Virus record (IMG/VR): IMGVR_UViG_3300030107_008258
Coordinates: 1-64,000 of that record
DNA: 64,000 bases
DNA from: a virus
Strand: one strand, 5' to 3'
The stretch's first letter is position 1. Each line of letters begins with the position of its first letter. The notes under the pieces were generated by a model, which was not told where the DNA came from, ran no database searches, and saw only the letters and a list, made by a program, of their open reading frames with translations. The translations under genes and the position numbers were made by a program. Shown here one piece after another: positions 49,175-57,449 of this stretch.

Positions 49175-49411
49175 ATGGCAAGTGGTTACTTAAGATTAAT
49201 GCTCGATTCGGCCCGTCGTTGTGCCGCAGCTACCCAAGACGCGGCAGAAGATGCGCGAAAAGCAGCGCAAGAAGCTCAAAATGAAGCTCAGGAAATTGAC
49301 CAAATGGCTCAAGACGCAGCCAGTAAAGCTGTAGAAGCTGGGGAAAGAGTTAAAGTCCTTGAAGCTAAAATGCTAAAACACGACAACATGGCCCAAGAAG
49401 CGAGCAATTAA
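49175..49411 (+). CDS. Ala-rich coiled-coil protein
   Basis: 78 residues. Ala, Gln, Glu, Asp and Lys in a heptad-like order (AAQEAQNEAQEIDQMAQDAA), one long amphipathic coiled coil, not membrane-spanning. Third gene of the DUF2589 group. Function unknown; a structural spacer is possible. Confidence 0.55.
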   Translation: MASGYLRLMLDSARRCAAATQDAAEDARKAAQEAQNEAQEIDQMAQDAASKAVEAGERVKVLEAKMLKHDNMAQEASN

Positions 49412-49827
49412 TGCAGGAATCACTAAATAAAACTTGGTTCATCGACATCGATGGAACTATCGTAAAGCATTGGGGTAACGAACAGTTGGATGAAGCTATA
49501 GAGGAAAAAGGCCAATTTAGTCATCTATCTGAGGAGCCAATAAAAGAAAGCGTAGAATTTCTTAATTCAATACCTCCGTCTGACACTATAGTTTTAACGA
49601 CGGCTAGAGATAGTAAGCACGAAGACCACACTCTCAGAATGCTCCAACATTACAATATTCGTTATGATAGAATAATGTTTGATTTAAGATCCGGGCCACG
49701 TTATTTAGTGAACGATATCAAACCTATTGGATTAGTAAATAATTCAAAACCCTTAGATACTGCCTTCGCTTTAAATGTTGAAAGAAACCAAGGAATAAAA
49801 AAGCCATGGGAATGTTTGATGACATAA
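49411..49827 (+). CDS. HAD-superfamily phosphatase-like
   Basis: 138 residues. FIDIDGTIVKHWG is HAD motif I (DxDGT), VLTTARDSK is motif II (Thr), and LVNDIKPIG resembles the end of the core. Likely a phosphohydrolase of sugar, nucleotide or lipid phosphates; small size suggests no cap domain. Overlaps the next gene by 22 nt. Confidence 0.72.
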   Translation: MQESLNKTWFIDIDGTIVKHWGNEQLDEAIEEKGQFSHLSEEPIKESVEFLNSIPPSDTIVLTTARDSKHEDHTLRMLQHYNIRYDRIMFDLRSGPRYLVNDIKPIGLVNNSKPLDTAFALNVERNQGIKKPWECLMT

Positions 49828-50390
49828 TTGTACCTAAGGCTTATTTAAAAGGCTTACTTACAAGAGAACAAGAGAAGCTTTTAAAAGTTTCTAGTCGCTA
49901 CGGTAGATCAATCAGGGGCGTCGAATTTCAAACTAAGTGTTTAGAAAAGGCACTTGCTCAATACAAAATCTATAAACAAACACTTTTCATCAATGATAAG
50001 TCTCTGTGGAATTGTGAAGCGCCAGATACAGAACAAAGAACCGAAGATACCGCTAAAAAATACCCTTACGAGAAAGGTCGCTGGGGTAAAGTGGATCATA
50101 ATGGTAGCGTAAACTTTTATACCTCTATAAAAGACAAGGATGAAAATATATGGTGGGTTGAGTTTTCCTTTATCTTCAGAAACGGGGTTATAGACAAAAA
50201 AGAATTAATTAAATTTGAAGTAGAAGAGACCGCCGAAGAAGCAGAAGAACGAGAGAAAGCTTGGGAGGAAAAAGCTAAAGAAAGAAAACTTTTTGAAAAA
50301 ACTTTTAAATATAGATTTTACAGTAGGTTATTAAGGTTTTTATCCCGTTTGCATCATTGGGCCGCAAATAAAACAGTATCTCCAAAATAA
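49806..50390 (+). CDS. Hypothetical phage protein
   Basis: 194 residues. Begins MGMFDDIIVP, a start common in phage hypothetical proteins. The first ~130 residues include FYTSIKDKDENIWWVEFSFIFRNG as beta strands. A highly charged helix (EETAEEAEEREKAWEEKAKE) and a basic amphipathic end follow. No function inferred. Confidence 0.5.
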   Translation: MGMFDDIIVPKAYLKGLLTREQEKLLKVSSRYGRSIRGVEFQTKCLEKALAQYKIYKQTLFINDKSLWNCEAPDTEQRTEDTAKKYPYEKGRWGKVDHNGSVNFYTSIKDKDENIWWVEFSFIFRNGVIDKKELIKFEVEETAEEAEEREKAWEEKAKERKLFEKTFKYRFYSRLLRFLSRLHHWAANKTVSPK

Positions 50391-50394
50391 ATGA

Positions 50395-50670
50395 ATGAAG
50401 CACGGTTTTACTTTATTGGAACTTTTACTAGCCATTACTGTAATCATGCTGCTTATTTCTCTATCCTTGCAAGCTTACGCAAATTCACAGCGTCAAGCTA
50501 GAATCGCTGCGTGTAAAGTATATAGGAAGCAAATAGAAACCTTTCACGAAATGCCAGAATATGACTTGCCAACCATATCGGACTCCGATATTAAGCTTTT
50601 AGTAGAGACATATAATCAATGTTACAAGTGCCATACTACCGCAAGAATCCCTTACTATTACGCCGAATAA
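50395..50670 (+). CDS. Prepilin-like protein (type IV pilin N-terminus)
   Basis: 91 residues from ATG 50395 (ATG 50391 is out of frame). MKHGFTLLELLLAITVIMLLISLSLQAY is a type IV prepilin leader: cleavage after Gly by the host prepilin peptidase, a methylatable Phe, Glu at +5 and a hydrophobic stem. The remainder is short with Cys residues (AACKVYRKQ, NQCYKCHTT) that could form disulfides. It fits a minor pseudopilin. The GspC/PilP-like gene follows at once. Use of the host secretion or pilus apparatus by a phage gene is unusual. Confidence 0.8.
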   Translation: MKHGFTLLELLLAITVIMLLISLSLQAYANSQRQARIAACKVYRKQIETFHEMPEYDLPTISDSDIKLLVETYNQCYKCHTTARIPYYYAE

Positions 50671-50671
50671 A

Positions 50672-51352
50672 ATGAAAAAATTAATCTTAATATTTATCGC
50701 AAGTTCTGTACTAGGCCAAAACAACTCTTACCAAGTCATTACCGAACGTAACGCTTTTGGGTTAGCGGAGGAAAACACAGTCAAAATTGAGCTTCCTCCA
50801 GTAGTGCTTAAGTCTCCCGTTAAACTTCATCTTACAGGTATTATGAAGTACCAAGGGCTAACCAACATCTTTCTTTATTCTAAAGATCTCCCTAAAAGAT
50901 TTCTTACCCTAAACCATAAAAAACCAGTTGATAGCGGGATAGAGCTCTTAAGCGTGAAAGGATCTCGAGTTAAAATAATGAATAATGGAGTAACTGAAAA
51001 TTTATCATTTGAAACCCATAAATTACCGACGGTAATGGGTCCTGCGCCCGTTTTTAATCGCCCAACTGTGATAAAAAAGGATTCAAAAGATGATAAAAAT
51101 AAAAATAAAGAAAAAAAATCTGCCCCAGCCCCTCGCCCTTCCGTAGTTAAGGTTCCTTCTCGTCAGCCCAAGATAGACCCTCGTATTCTTCAAAAAAGTT
51201 TAGAGTACATAGATAGGATAGACGATAAAGAAAAGAGAGAATATATTCTCAAAAGACTAGAGGGACTTCAAGAGGGACGAAGCAGCTTAAATAGAAAAAT
51301 TGACACTAATGAAAGACGTCGTCAATACGATGAGCGACGCAGGGATAAATGA
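50672..51352 (+). CDS. Secreted GspC/PilP-like protein
   Basis: 226 residues. Signal peptide MKKLILIFIASSVLGQ. ERNAFGLAEENTVKIELPP and VKLHLTGIMKYQGLTNIFLYSK then GIELLSVKGSRVKIMNNGVTENLSF follow the HR/PilP pattern RNPFGL...LxLxGI...A...LxxIxxxxVxxxxxGxxxxLxL. The rest is a Lys/Pro-rich linker and a charged helical tail. It likely sits in the periplasm with the prepilin upstream. The ORF starts one base after the prepilin ends. Confidence 0.6.
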   Translation: MKKLILIFIASSVLGQNNSYQVITERNAFGLAEENTVKIELPPVVLKSPVKLHLTGIMKYQGLTNIFLYSKDLPKRFLTLNHKKPVDSGIELLSVKGSRVKIMNNGVTENLSFETHKLPTVMGPAPVFNRPTVIKKDSKDDKNKNKEKKSAPAPRPSVVKVPSRQPKIDPRILQKSLEYIDRIDDKEKREYILKRLEGLQEGRSSLNRKIDTNERRRQYDERRRDK

Positions 51353-51996
51353 AGCATGATTTATTTGTTACTGATCTGTGGGAATTTGATTTTCCTTACC
51401 ATTCCCAATTTAAGCGTCAGGTTCTAGACTTTGTGTCCTCCCCCAAAGCTCAACAACATATAACCGCTCATTCAGCGGAATCGCAAAACTTAAGTAACCC
51501 TTCTCTTAACTCTTACGGTGGAGACGAACTTTGTTTTGATGAAGATAAAAATCTCCATTCTTTTTTTAATATTCAAATCAAAAAACTCCTTGTTCAAATC
51601 GAAAAAGAACATGACTGGGACACTGGAGAGTGGAGTCAAATCGATCCTTGGTTAAATGTAAACCAAAAAGGTAATTTTAACCCTCCTCATGTACACCCGG
51701 GCAATAACTATTCCGGGTGTTATTACATTGACTTTCCCGAAAATTCCGGTTTTATCCACTTTCTTGACCCTCGCGCCCAACATCGATTAGCGTCGCCTAA
51801 CCCCAAGAGTAAAGAAGGGGAAAATTGGTATTTTTCATCCAATAAATACGATTCTAGTCTTTTTACTTATCCGGTCAAAGAAGGTAAAGTAATCATATTT
51901 CCTTCGTGGCTAATGCATTACGTTGACCCTAATCCGACTGATTCTTTACGTATCTCTATTGCATTTAACGTTAAGTATATTCAATATGAAAATTAA
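51349..51996 (+). CDS. 2-oxoglutarate/Fe(II) oxygenase-like
   Basis: 215 residues, matching a family common in marine phages. PPHVHPGNNYSGCYYIDFPENSG carries the first iron-binding region, FPSWLMHYVDPN the distal His and LRISIAFNV the 2OG-binding Arg. These enzymes hydroxylate proteins, nucleic acids or small molecules; the phage substrate is not known. Overlaps the previous gene by 4 nt. Confidence 0.8.
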   Translation: MKHDLFVTDLWEFDFPYHSQFKRQVLDFVSSPKAQQHITAHSAESQNLSNPSLNSYGGDELCFDEDKNLHSFFNIQIKKLLVQIEKEHDWDTGEWSQIDPWLNVNQKGNFNPPHVHPGNNYSGCYYIDFPENSGFIHFLDPRAQHRLASPNPKSKEGENWYFSSNKYDSSLFTYPVKEGKVIIFPSWLMHYVDPNPTDSLRISIAFNVKYIQYEN

Positions 51997-52198
51997 AAAT
52001 GAAAAATTAATAGAATTTGTTAACTTAGTTAATGAATGTTGCGACGTTATGGATGACAATTATGTTTCAAAATGGCTTCATCTCCCCAACCCTGATTTAA
52101 ACATGGAAATGCCTATTGACATTTTTAATAATGAAGGCACTGAAAGACTATATAGGCTTTTATATTTTATAGAAATTGGCGAAGCAGACCTGAACTGA
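51986..52198 (+). CDS. Small protein with MbcA/Xre-type C-terminal domain
   Basis: 70 residues from ATG 51986, the last gene of the plus run. VSKWLHLPNPDLNMEMPIDIFNNEGTERLYRLLYFIEIGE resembles the toxin-binding domain DUF2384 of MbcA/ParS antitoxins (WLxxPNPxLxGxxPxDxL...VxxxLxxIExG). No partner toxin is next to it. It might be a standalone regulator or an antitoxin against a host toxin. Confidence 0.5.
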   Translation: MKIKNEKLIEFVNLVNECCDVMDDNYVSKWLHLPNPDLNMEMPIDIFNNEGTERLYRLLYFIEIGEADLN

Positions 52199-52263
52199 CA
52201 AAGTAAAAGGAGGTTGTTTTTCGGTTTCTCCTCTCTGATTGTTAGTACCACCAAAGAAGCCGA
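52194..52263 (+). ncRNA. Pseudoknot RNA element, copy 6 (long form)
   Basis: Helix A is ACTGACAA (52194-52201) with TTGTTAGT (52239-52246), paired with one G-U. Helix B is TCGGTTTCT (52221-52229) with AGAAGCCGA (52255-52263), paired with one T-G. The helices interleave as in copies 2 and 3. The single G-U pairs show base pairing in RNA sense. Joiners are AGTAAAAGGAGGTTGTTT and CCTCTCTGA. The preceding gene's stop codon lies in helix A; the region ends before a convergent gene. Confidence 0.65.
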
Positions 52264-52265
52264 TT

Positions 52266-55200
52266 TTATAATTCTGGAGCGCTACTTACAACAGCCGTTG
52301 TCCCATCCGGAAACCTAGTTCTAGTTACTAAATAAACTACCCCACCAACAGTTTCTCTCTGCGTAAAGTTTCCTACCCTCGTAGAACTTTGCAAGTAGTC
52401 TCCTTCATCTGTGATATTAAATTCAACCACAGAAGCATCTAATATTACTTCAAATTTACCCGGCGAGTCATTACTTCCTCCCGACAATATCAAATTAGCG
52501 CTTCCTCGCGCTTCTATTCCTTCTGTGGGAACAGTAGCGGTTATTTTGTTATCTGAATTAATAGTAAAACTAGATTCTAAATAAGGGCCATTAGGGATCT
52601 GAAAAAATACTCCACTGACAGCAGTGAATCCTTCGCCTGTAACCTCTACAGAAGAACCCGTCACTCCACGGGTCGGACCAAACCCAGTAGCATTAACACG
52701 AGTCCCTTGAATTATGTAATTATCTGGAAAAAAGTTCGCTTGAGTCGCTAAAAATTCTTCTGAAGTTGAGCCTAAAAAATCATTAGTAAAGGTTCTAATA
52801 TTTTCCGTGTTAAAATTTTTAGAGTCCCACGGATTAAGCACAAAAAGTCTCCCTGTCCCTATAAAGCCGCTATCCAGCTGAAAGCTAAATTTATTATAAA
52901 ATAAATTATGAGAATCCACTGCTCCGTACCCTGTTGTATTTCCGCTTATTGGATAAAAATAAACTTCAGCTGTGTTATTTTTGTTTCCAGTTCCTGTTAT
53001 GCCTACCGCAAATTGACCTGAAGTAAAATTATAATTTGTGGAATAAGAATTTAACCCACTAACAGCAACACTCGTTCCTGACGCAACCGTATTTGAAGAA
53101 TTAAAACCCGTTACACCTGTAACCATAGCAAGAGGATTGTATCCGCTTTTGTAAAAAATTGAAGCGTTCGTATTTCCTCTTCCTGAAACTTGAATATTTC
53201 CCTCCGTAATACCCGTAGGTAAGTCAACTGTGATAGAATGCTCCCCTAAAGAAGTAACTGAATTGGTTAGATTCTGTGCAGTAATATATCCCCCTGTTGG
53301 ATAAGGAAAATTTACATTCAACCCTGTAAGATTTTGACCACTTACTGTAACTGTTTGCCCCATCCCCGCATAATTACTAAAGCCTGTAATATCAGTCACG
53401 TTAATACTAAAAGGAGTAACGCTTTTCCTATTTTTAAAATCTCTTGTTTCAAATATACCGCTTCCGCTATTAATCCCTCTAGGAACAGTAAAAGAAGCTT
53501 CATAAGGGTTCTTAAGATTAAACTGATTTACCGAAATCGTACCTCCGTCTCCCGAAAATAAAACCCCTGTTACTAAATTAATCCTTTCTCCAGTTATAGA
53601 TATAATATCTCCTCCTTTAAAAACTTGGTCCTCGTTAAAGGGAGGGTTTATATTTCCATTGCCCAAATAAAAACCACTAATAGAAGGTTTAGGCGCGCTT
53701 ACTCCCAATACTCCAGTACTGTCAATCGCCCCTCCACTTGTTTCCACATTAATATAGTCACTAACAATATTATTCGGAATAACCATTTCGATCCCAGTTG
53801 TCGAACTTTGGTTAAAATCATCAACTATATAGCTTCCCACTTTCAATCCACTAGGTTTTACGGTTTCGAAATATCCCGACAAAGTAATCGTATCGCCAAA
53901 CTCTCCACTTGCAGGAGAAAACCCGCTAAATATAGGCGCAGCTTTTACCCCTAAAACTCCGGTAAACAAGTCCACACCTCGTCGATTACGAGCTCTAATC
54001 TTGTATTTGTCTTCATTATTGAAGCTATTGGGATAATAGAAAACTACTTGCGTATTGTTCCCCCTATAACCACTTACCTCTATATCTCCTCTAAAATTGA
54101 CTGGAGCCACATTATTATTATGTAGAGTCAGGGAAGTCCCTGAGTGTAAACGGCTCCCATAAATGCAGCCAGTTGAACCCGGTAGAAATCCCGAACATGG
54201 ATGAATTACATCAATTTCAGGCATACCAATGTATCTAAATTGTGCGGTATCAGATCCAAACTTTCCAGATATAGAAACTGTATAGTCGTACCCTGTGGCT
54301 GGTGTTTCGCTACCGGCTATCTCTGGCACTTCAAACTGTACAATCTCTCCAGCTACTACTTGTGTTGGGGTAACGGAACTATCTGTCCCTACGTTCCCAA
54401 AATCAGTACCAGTAATTGCATAAAGATTAGTTCCCATTAACGTCACTATATCCCCTTTTATTCCGGATATGGGAGAAACACCTGTGATGCTAGGGGCGCC
54501 AATACCCGGTGTAAATTTTATTTCTGAAGGGTAAGTATTAGGGTAGCTTTTGGTAAAAACGCTAACCTCCTGCTCACTTATAAAATAATCGTTCCCCAGA
54601 GTATTTCCTTCACCCAAATTACCGGAAACATGAATATTCATACCCGTAGGTACTTTTACCTTTAAAACTCTATCATTTACTAGTTTTGCGTTTCCTGTCT
54701 GACCGCCTATTGAAACTAAATATTTATAATCTGCTGTTGGATCAGGTAAGTAAGTGTCAGAGCCCGAATAAAGAATATCATCGGTAAAATTTTCTCCCGA
54801 TATATCCATAATCTGCCCTACTTCTACATTATTTTTAACTCCCGTGACTAAAGCTAGAGGCTGAAAAGAAATTGAGGCCGGAGCGCTATACTTAATTCCG
54901 CTTTTTAGGGTTAAAACAGGAGAACCGGTTAGATTACCAGTTGGAACTTCTACCTGTATACCGGTAGAACTAGGACCGTCTAAAGCTGAGTTACCCCAAT
55001 AACCAGTTAACGCTATATTATTAATGCTTACCCCCACCACTCCCGATAAAGATAAGCCTTCAATAGTTAGTGTTTCTCCCGAAACTAATTGTCCCGAACT
55101 TAATCCAGTAACTTCAGGGATAGGTACAAATTCATTAACAGTAATCCCACTAGATTCACTAGTGCTTCCATTTAATCCGGTTCTTAATGAAGAAACTACT

Positions 55201-55625
55201 GATACACCATGGTATTCCGCATTTTCGGGCACCTTTACATGTATTTCAGAATCCGATACGGTATTAAAAAATCCGGTTGCTGACCCAAATTTTATATCTG
55301 TAATTTGATGAAAATTTTCTCCCGTTAAAGTTAGAAATTCTCCAGCCTCTCCACTTACGTCCTCCGGAAGGAGTCCACTCACCACTACTTGACTCGAAGA
55401 ATCTAATACTACTTGTCCTGTAGTTATGTTTAATACTTCCGCTCCCCCTTCAAAGGATATAAGATTAGTATAAGCTGCCGCAGGTACCACCCCGCTTATG
55501 CCCGTCGTACCTAAAAAAGATATTTCCTCTACTACTTCTTCTCCAAAAAAGACTCGGTCTACAAAATTGAGGTTGGAGCCGCTTAAGCTAAAAAGTTTCT
55601 TAGGATAAAATGTAGGTCTTGGCAT
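52266..55625 (-). CDS. Large IPT/TIG-repeat protein (virion adhesin or tail fibre)
   Basis: 1,119 residues made of many ~80-90-residue Ig-like repeats. Repeats of the form PxxGxxGDxVTLxGxxL...VxFG...Ixx(V)P recur throughout, for example GVSPISGIKGDIVTLMGTNL, GFSPASGEFGDTITLSGYFE and TGASGxx-type SSTRVG endings. This is the IPT/TIG fold of receptor-binding and adhesin proteins. No signal peptide, so it is intracellular before virion assembly. It is the distal gene of the minus cassette beside the tail tip, and a receptor-binding or decorating role is likely. Repeat-array length could vary between phages. Confidence 0.75.
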   Translation of the reverse strand: MPRPTFYPKKLFSLSGSNLNFVDRVFFGEEVVEEISFLGTTGISGVVPAAAYTNLISFEGGAEVLNITTGQVVLDSSSQVVVSGLLPEDVSGEAGEFLTLTGENFHQITDIKFGSATGFFNTVSDSEIHVKVPENAEYHGVSVVSSLRTGLNGSTSESSGITVNEFVPIPEVTGLSSGQLVSGETLTIEGLSLSGVVGVSINNIALTGYWGNSALDGPSSTGIQVEVPTGNLTGSPVLTLKSGIKYSAPASISFQPLALVTGVKNNVEVGQIMDISGENFTDDILYSGSDTYLPDPTADYKYLVSIGGQTGNAKLVNDRVLKVKVPTGMNIHVSGNLGEGNTLGNDYFISEQEVSVFTKSYPNTYPSEIKFTPGIGAPSITGVSPISGIKGDIVTLMGTNLYAITGTDFGNVGTDSSVTPTQVVAGEIVQFEVPEIAGSETPATGYDYTVSISGKFGSDTAQFRYIGMPEIDVIHPCSGFLPGSTGCIYGSRLHSGTSLTLHNNNVAPVNFRGDIEVSGYRGNNTQVVFYYPNSFNNEDKYKIRARNRRGVDLFTGVLGVKAAPIFSGFSPASGEFGDTITLSGYFETVKPSGLKVGSYIVDDFNQSSTTGIEMVIPNNIVSDYINVETSGGAIDSTGVLGVSAPKPSISGFYLGNGNINPPFNEDQVFKGGDIISITGERINLVTGVLFSGDGGTISVNQFNLKNPYEASFTVPRGINSGSGIFETRDFKNRKSVTPFSINVTDITGFSNYAGMGQTVTVSGQNLTGLNVNFPYPTGGYITAQNLTNSVTSLGEHSITVDLPTGITEGNIQVSGRGNTNASIFYKSGYNPLAMVTGVTGFNSSNTVASGTSVAVSGLNSYSTNYNFTSGQFAVGITGTGNKNNTAEVYFYPISGNTTGYGAVDSHNLFYNKFSFQLDSGFIGTGRLFVLNPWDSKNFNTENIRTFTNDFLGSTSEEFLATQANFFPDNYIIQGTRVNATGFGPTRGVTGSSVEVTGEGFTAVSGVFFQIPNGPYLESSFTINSDNKITATVPTEGIEARGSANLILSGGSNDSPGKFEVILDASVVEFNITDEGDYLQSSTRVGNFTQRETVGGVVYLVTRTRFPDGTTAVVSSAPEL

Positions 55626-55641
55626 ATGTTTAATTTTACTC

Positions 55642-56514
55642 CTATCCAGATGGCGGTATATCTGATCCCGTTGATCCTATTCCTACTGCTTCCGATACTG
55701 TGCCAGCAGATATAGTATCAATAAAGATGGAAGAACCTTCTGTTGAATTTTGCACGATTGTAATGCTTTGTTTAATGTAGTCTCCTACAGCCGAAGCTAA
55801 AGACCGCTGTTGGATCAACCCCGAACAGGTAAAATTTTCTATATTAGTGTTTGAATAATTTTTTAAATTTAATGAAATTTTAGCTTCTGTCCCAGAAACA
55901 GGAAGATAACCGGTAGGATTATCTATTTCAAAATTAACATTTACTGTTTTAGCGCCAAAACTCACATTACTAGGCTTAGTTTCATTCATGAGATAAACCG
56001 GGGTCACATCGCAAGAATAATTATACGTCCCTCCTATAAAATTTTCTACTTCTCCCGAGGCAAGATCTCCTACTACGGAAGCGTTTTTAAGATTTAAAAT
56101 TTGAGTATCTTCAGGGGCTTTTTCCTGTCCCGACACGAATTCCCCTTCTAATTGATCAAAAAATTGTACGTTAGCAGAAGCTACGGCCGGAGCATTAGGG
56201 CCAAAATTAACAGAATAAGATGTTAAATATCCACTATCAAAATTTAATCCTCCAAAATTACCTGATATTACTGTTGTCTCAACATCTTTTTCTCCCTGAC
56301 CAGTAATAAAACTTTTAAAATAATCTCTTCCAGTTAAATAGTAATTAAAACTTAGTTGCCCTCCTATTCCGTTTGAAGGAGCGTACGTGTTAGTGTTACG
56401 CTGAGTGATTAAATAAGAAGGTTGTAAATTGGCGTTTAATGCCAATGAGGCATTGGAGGCTAATATCTCATTTCCATTGATTTGTAATTTAGCGTTATCA
56501 GCAGTATAAAGCAC
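55642..56514 (-). CDS. Tail-tube-like virion protein, paralogue 1
   Basis: 290 residues. Pattern shared with the next two genes: an N-terminal strand KLQINGNEILASNASLALN, a turn QPSYLI, GGQLSFNYYLTGRDYFKSF, then YLTSYSVNFGPNAPAVASANVQFF, resembling the sheet of tail-tube monomers. The second half repeats the layout (YNYSCDVTPVYLMNET). It ends IGSTGSDIPPSG. Minor tail or tube-associated protein. Confidence 0.55.
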   Translation of the reverse strand: MLYTADNAKLQINGNEILASNASLALNANLQPSYLITQRNTNTYAPSNGIGGQLSFNYYLTGRDYFKSFITGQGEKDVETTVISGNFGGLNFDSGYLTSYSVNFGPNAPAVASANVQFFDQLEGEFVSGQEKAPEDTQILNLKNASVVGDLASGEVENFIGGTYNYSCDVTPVYLMNETKPSNVSFGAKTVNVNFEIDNPTGYLPVSGTEAKISLNLKNYSNTNIENFTCSGLIQQRSLASAVGDYIKQSITIVQNSTEGSSIFIDTISAGTVSEAVGIGSTGSDIPPSG

Positions 56515-56515
56515 A

Positions 56516-57424
56516 TTAATAAGCAGCGGTTAAAGTTTTTTGAGTCCTTACTATATCATCTAGGCCTACCGACATCGAACTGTTAATAGACTTAGCTCCT
56601 GACATCCCCACTTGCATGGTCTTCGTGGCGTTTAATCCCTTCAGTGTTATAATAGCATCTTGAGCATTTTCACCACTAAAAGGAAGGTCAGGATTAAATA
56701 AATCTTCCGTAACGTTGACCGACTCTGAAGCGGTTGTATAGTAGGTACAGGTAGGAAATTCCTGCCCTATTTTATAAACTGGATTATGATTAAACGAAAT
56801 GGAATAATCAGCTCCGTATACGGTACCAGTTTGGGGATTATCTGCGCCTCCAATAGGATTTCCTCTCCCAATAATCGTCTGAAAAGGAGTACCTATATCA
56901 GTAAACCTACCATGAGCTATTCCCGTGGCCAGCTTTCCCGTAGCCGCATATGGCGCATAATTAGAACTTTTTAAAAATCCCTCGACTGGAGCATTTGACC
57001 CACTACCAAAAAAAGTAAATGAAGCACTTGAGCTCGAAACCGAATTGCTGGCCACGTTAAAGCTATAAGAATTTAAAAACCCAGTACCAGTAACTCCGGC
57101 AAACTCTATCCTAACTCCGCTAGCCAGAGAATTGATGGAATTCTTAATGCCGCTTGCAAGGTAATTCACAATATTTCCTTTCTGACTCGCATGAACTCCC
57201 GTTATAGTAGTTAAAAAATTAAACGATACATCCCCAGCTCTTGCCGCTGTTGGAAATTGCCCAAGGGAACCTTTCGTGCCAATACTATAAAGAGGAGCTT
57301 GTGAAGAGTTGAATGATATACTGCAATCTGAAGCCAGTAGCACTTCGCTCAAAGCGTTCACTCCTTGCGTAGGATTAACCGTGAGCCTTACCGCCGTCTT
57401 ATCGTAAAATACATTCTGTGCCAT
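56516..57424 (-). CDS. Tail-tube-like virion protein, paralogue 2
   Basis: 302 residues. SISFNSSQAPLYSIGTKG near residue 36 and YSISFNHNPVYKIGQE near 207 show an internal duplication. SFNFLTTITGV and GFLNSYSFNVASNSVSSSSASFTFF match paralogue 1 and 3. Begins 26 nt after the stop of paralogue 3's gene with GTGTAA in the leader. Probably the same structural role. Confidence 0.55.
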   Translation of the reverse strand: MAQNVFYDKTAVRLTVNPTQGVNALSEVLLASDCSISFNSSQAPLYSIGTKGSLGQFPTAARAGDVSFNFLTTITGVHASQKGNIVNYLASGIKNSINSLASGVRIEFAGVTGTGFLNSYSFNVASNSVSSSSASFTFFGSGSNAPVEGFLKSSNYAPYAATGKLATGIAHGRFTDIGTPFQTIIGRGNPIGGADNPQTGTVYGADYSISFNHNPVYKIGQEFPTCTYYTTASESVNVTEDLFNPDLPFSGENAQDAIITLKGLNATKTMQVGMSGAKSINSSMSVGLDDIVRTQKTLTAAY

Positions 57425-57430
57425 ATCCTT

Positions 57431-57449
57431 GAAGTTTATTACACTCTTT
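57431..57449 (-). promoter_or_regulatory. GTGTAA leader box before paralogue 2
   Basis: On the minus strand AAAAAGAGTGTAATAAA, then CAAGGAT before ATG 57424. The same AAAAAGAGTGTAA lies before ATG 58298. Could be a promoter, processing site or shared ancestry of the paralogue leaders. Confidence 0.35.

Noticed and set aside
53334-55308. Plus-strand open frames opposite the IPT/TIG gene
   Set aside because: They are antisense to a repetitive, well-supported coding frame and lack ribosome-binding sites or recognisable domains.
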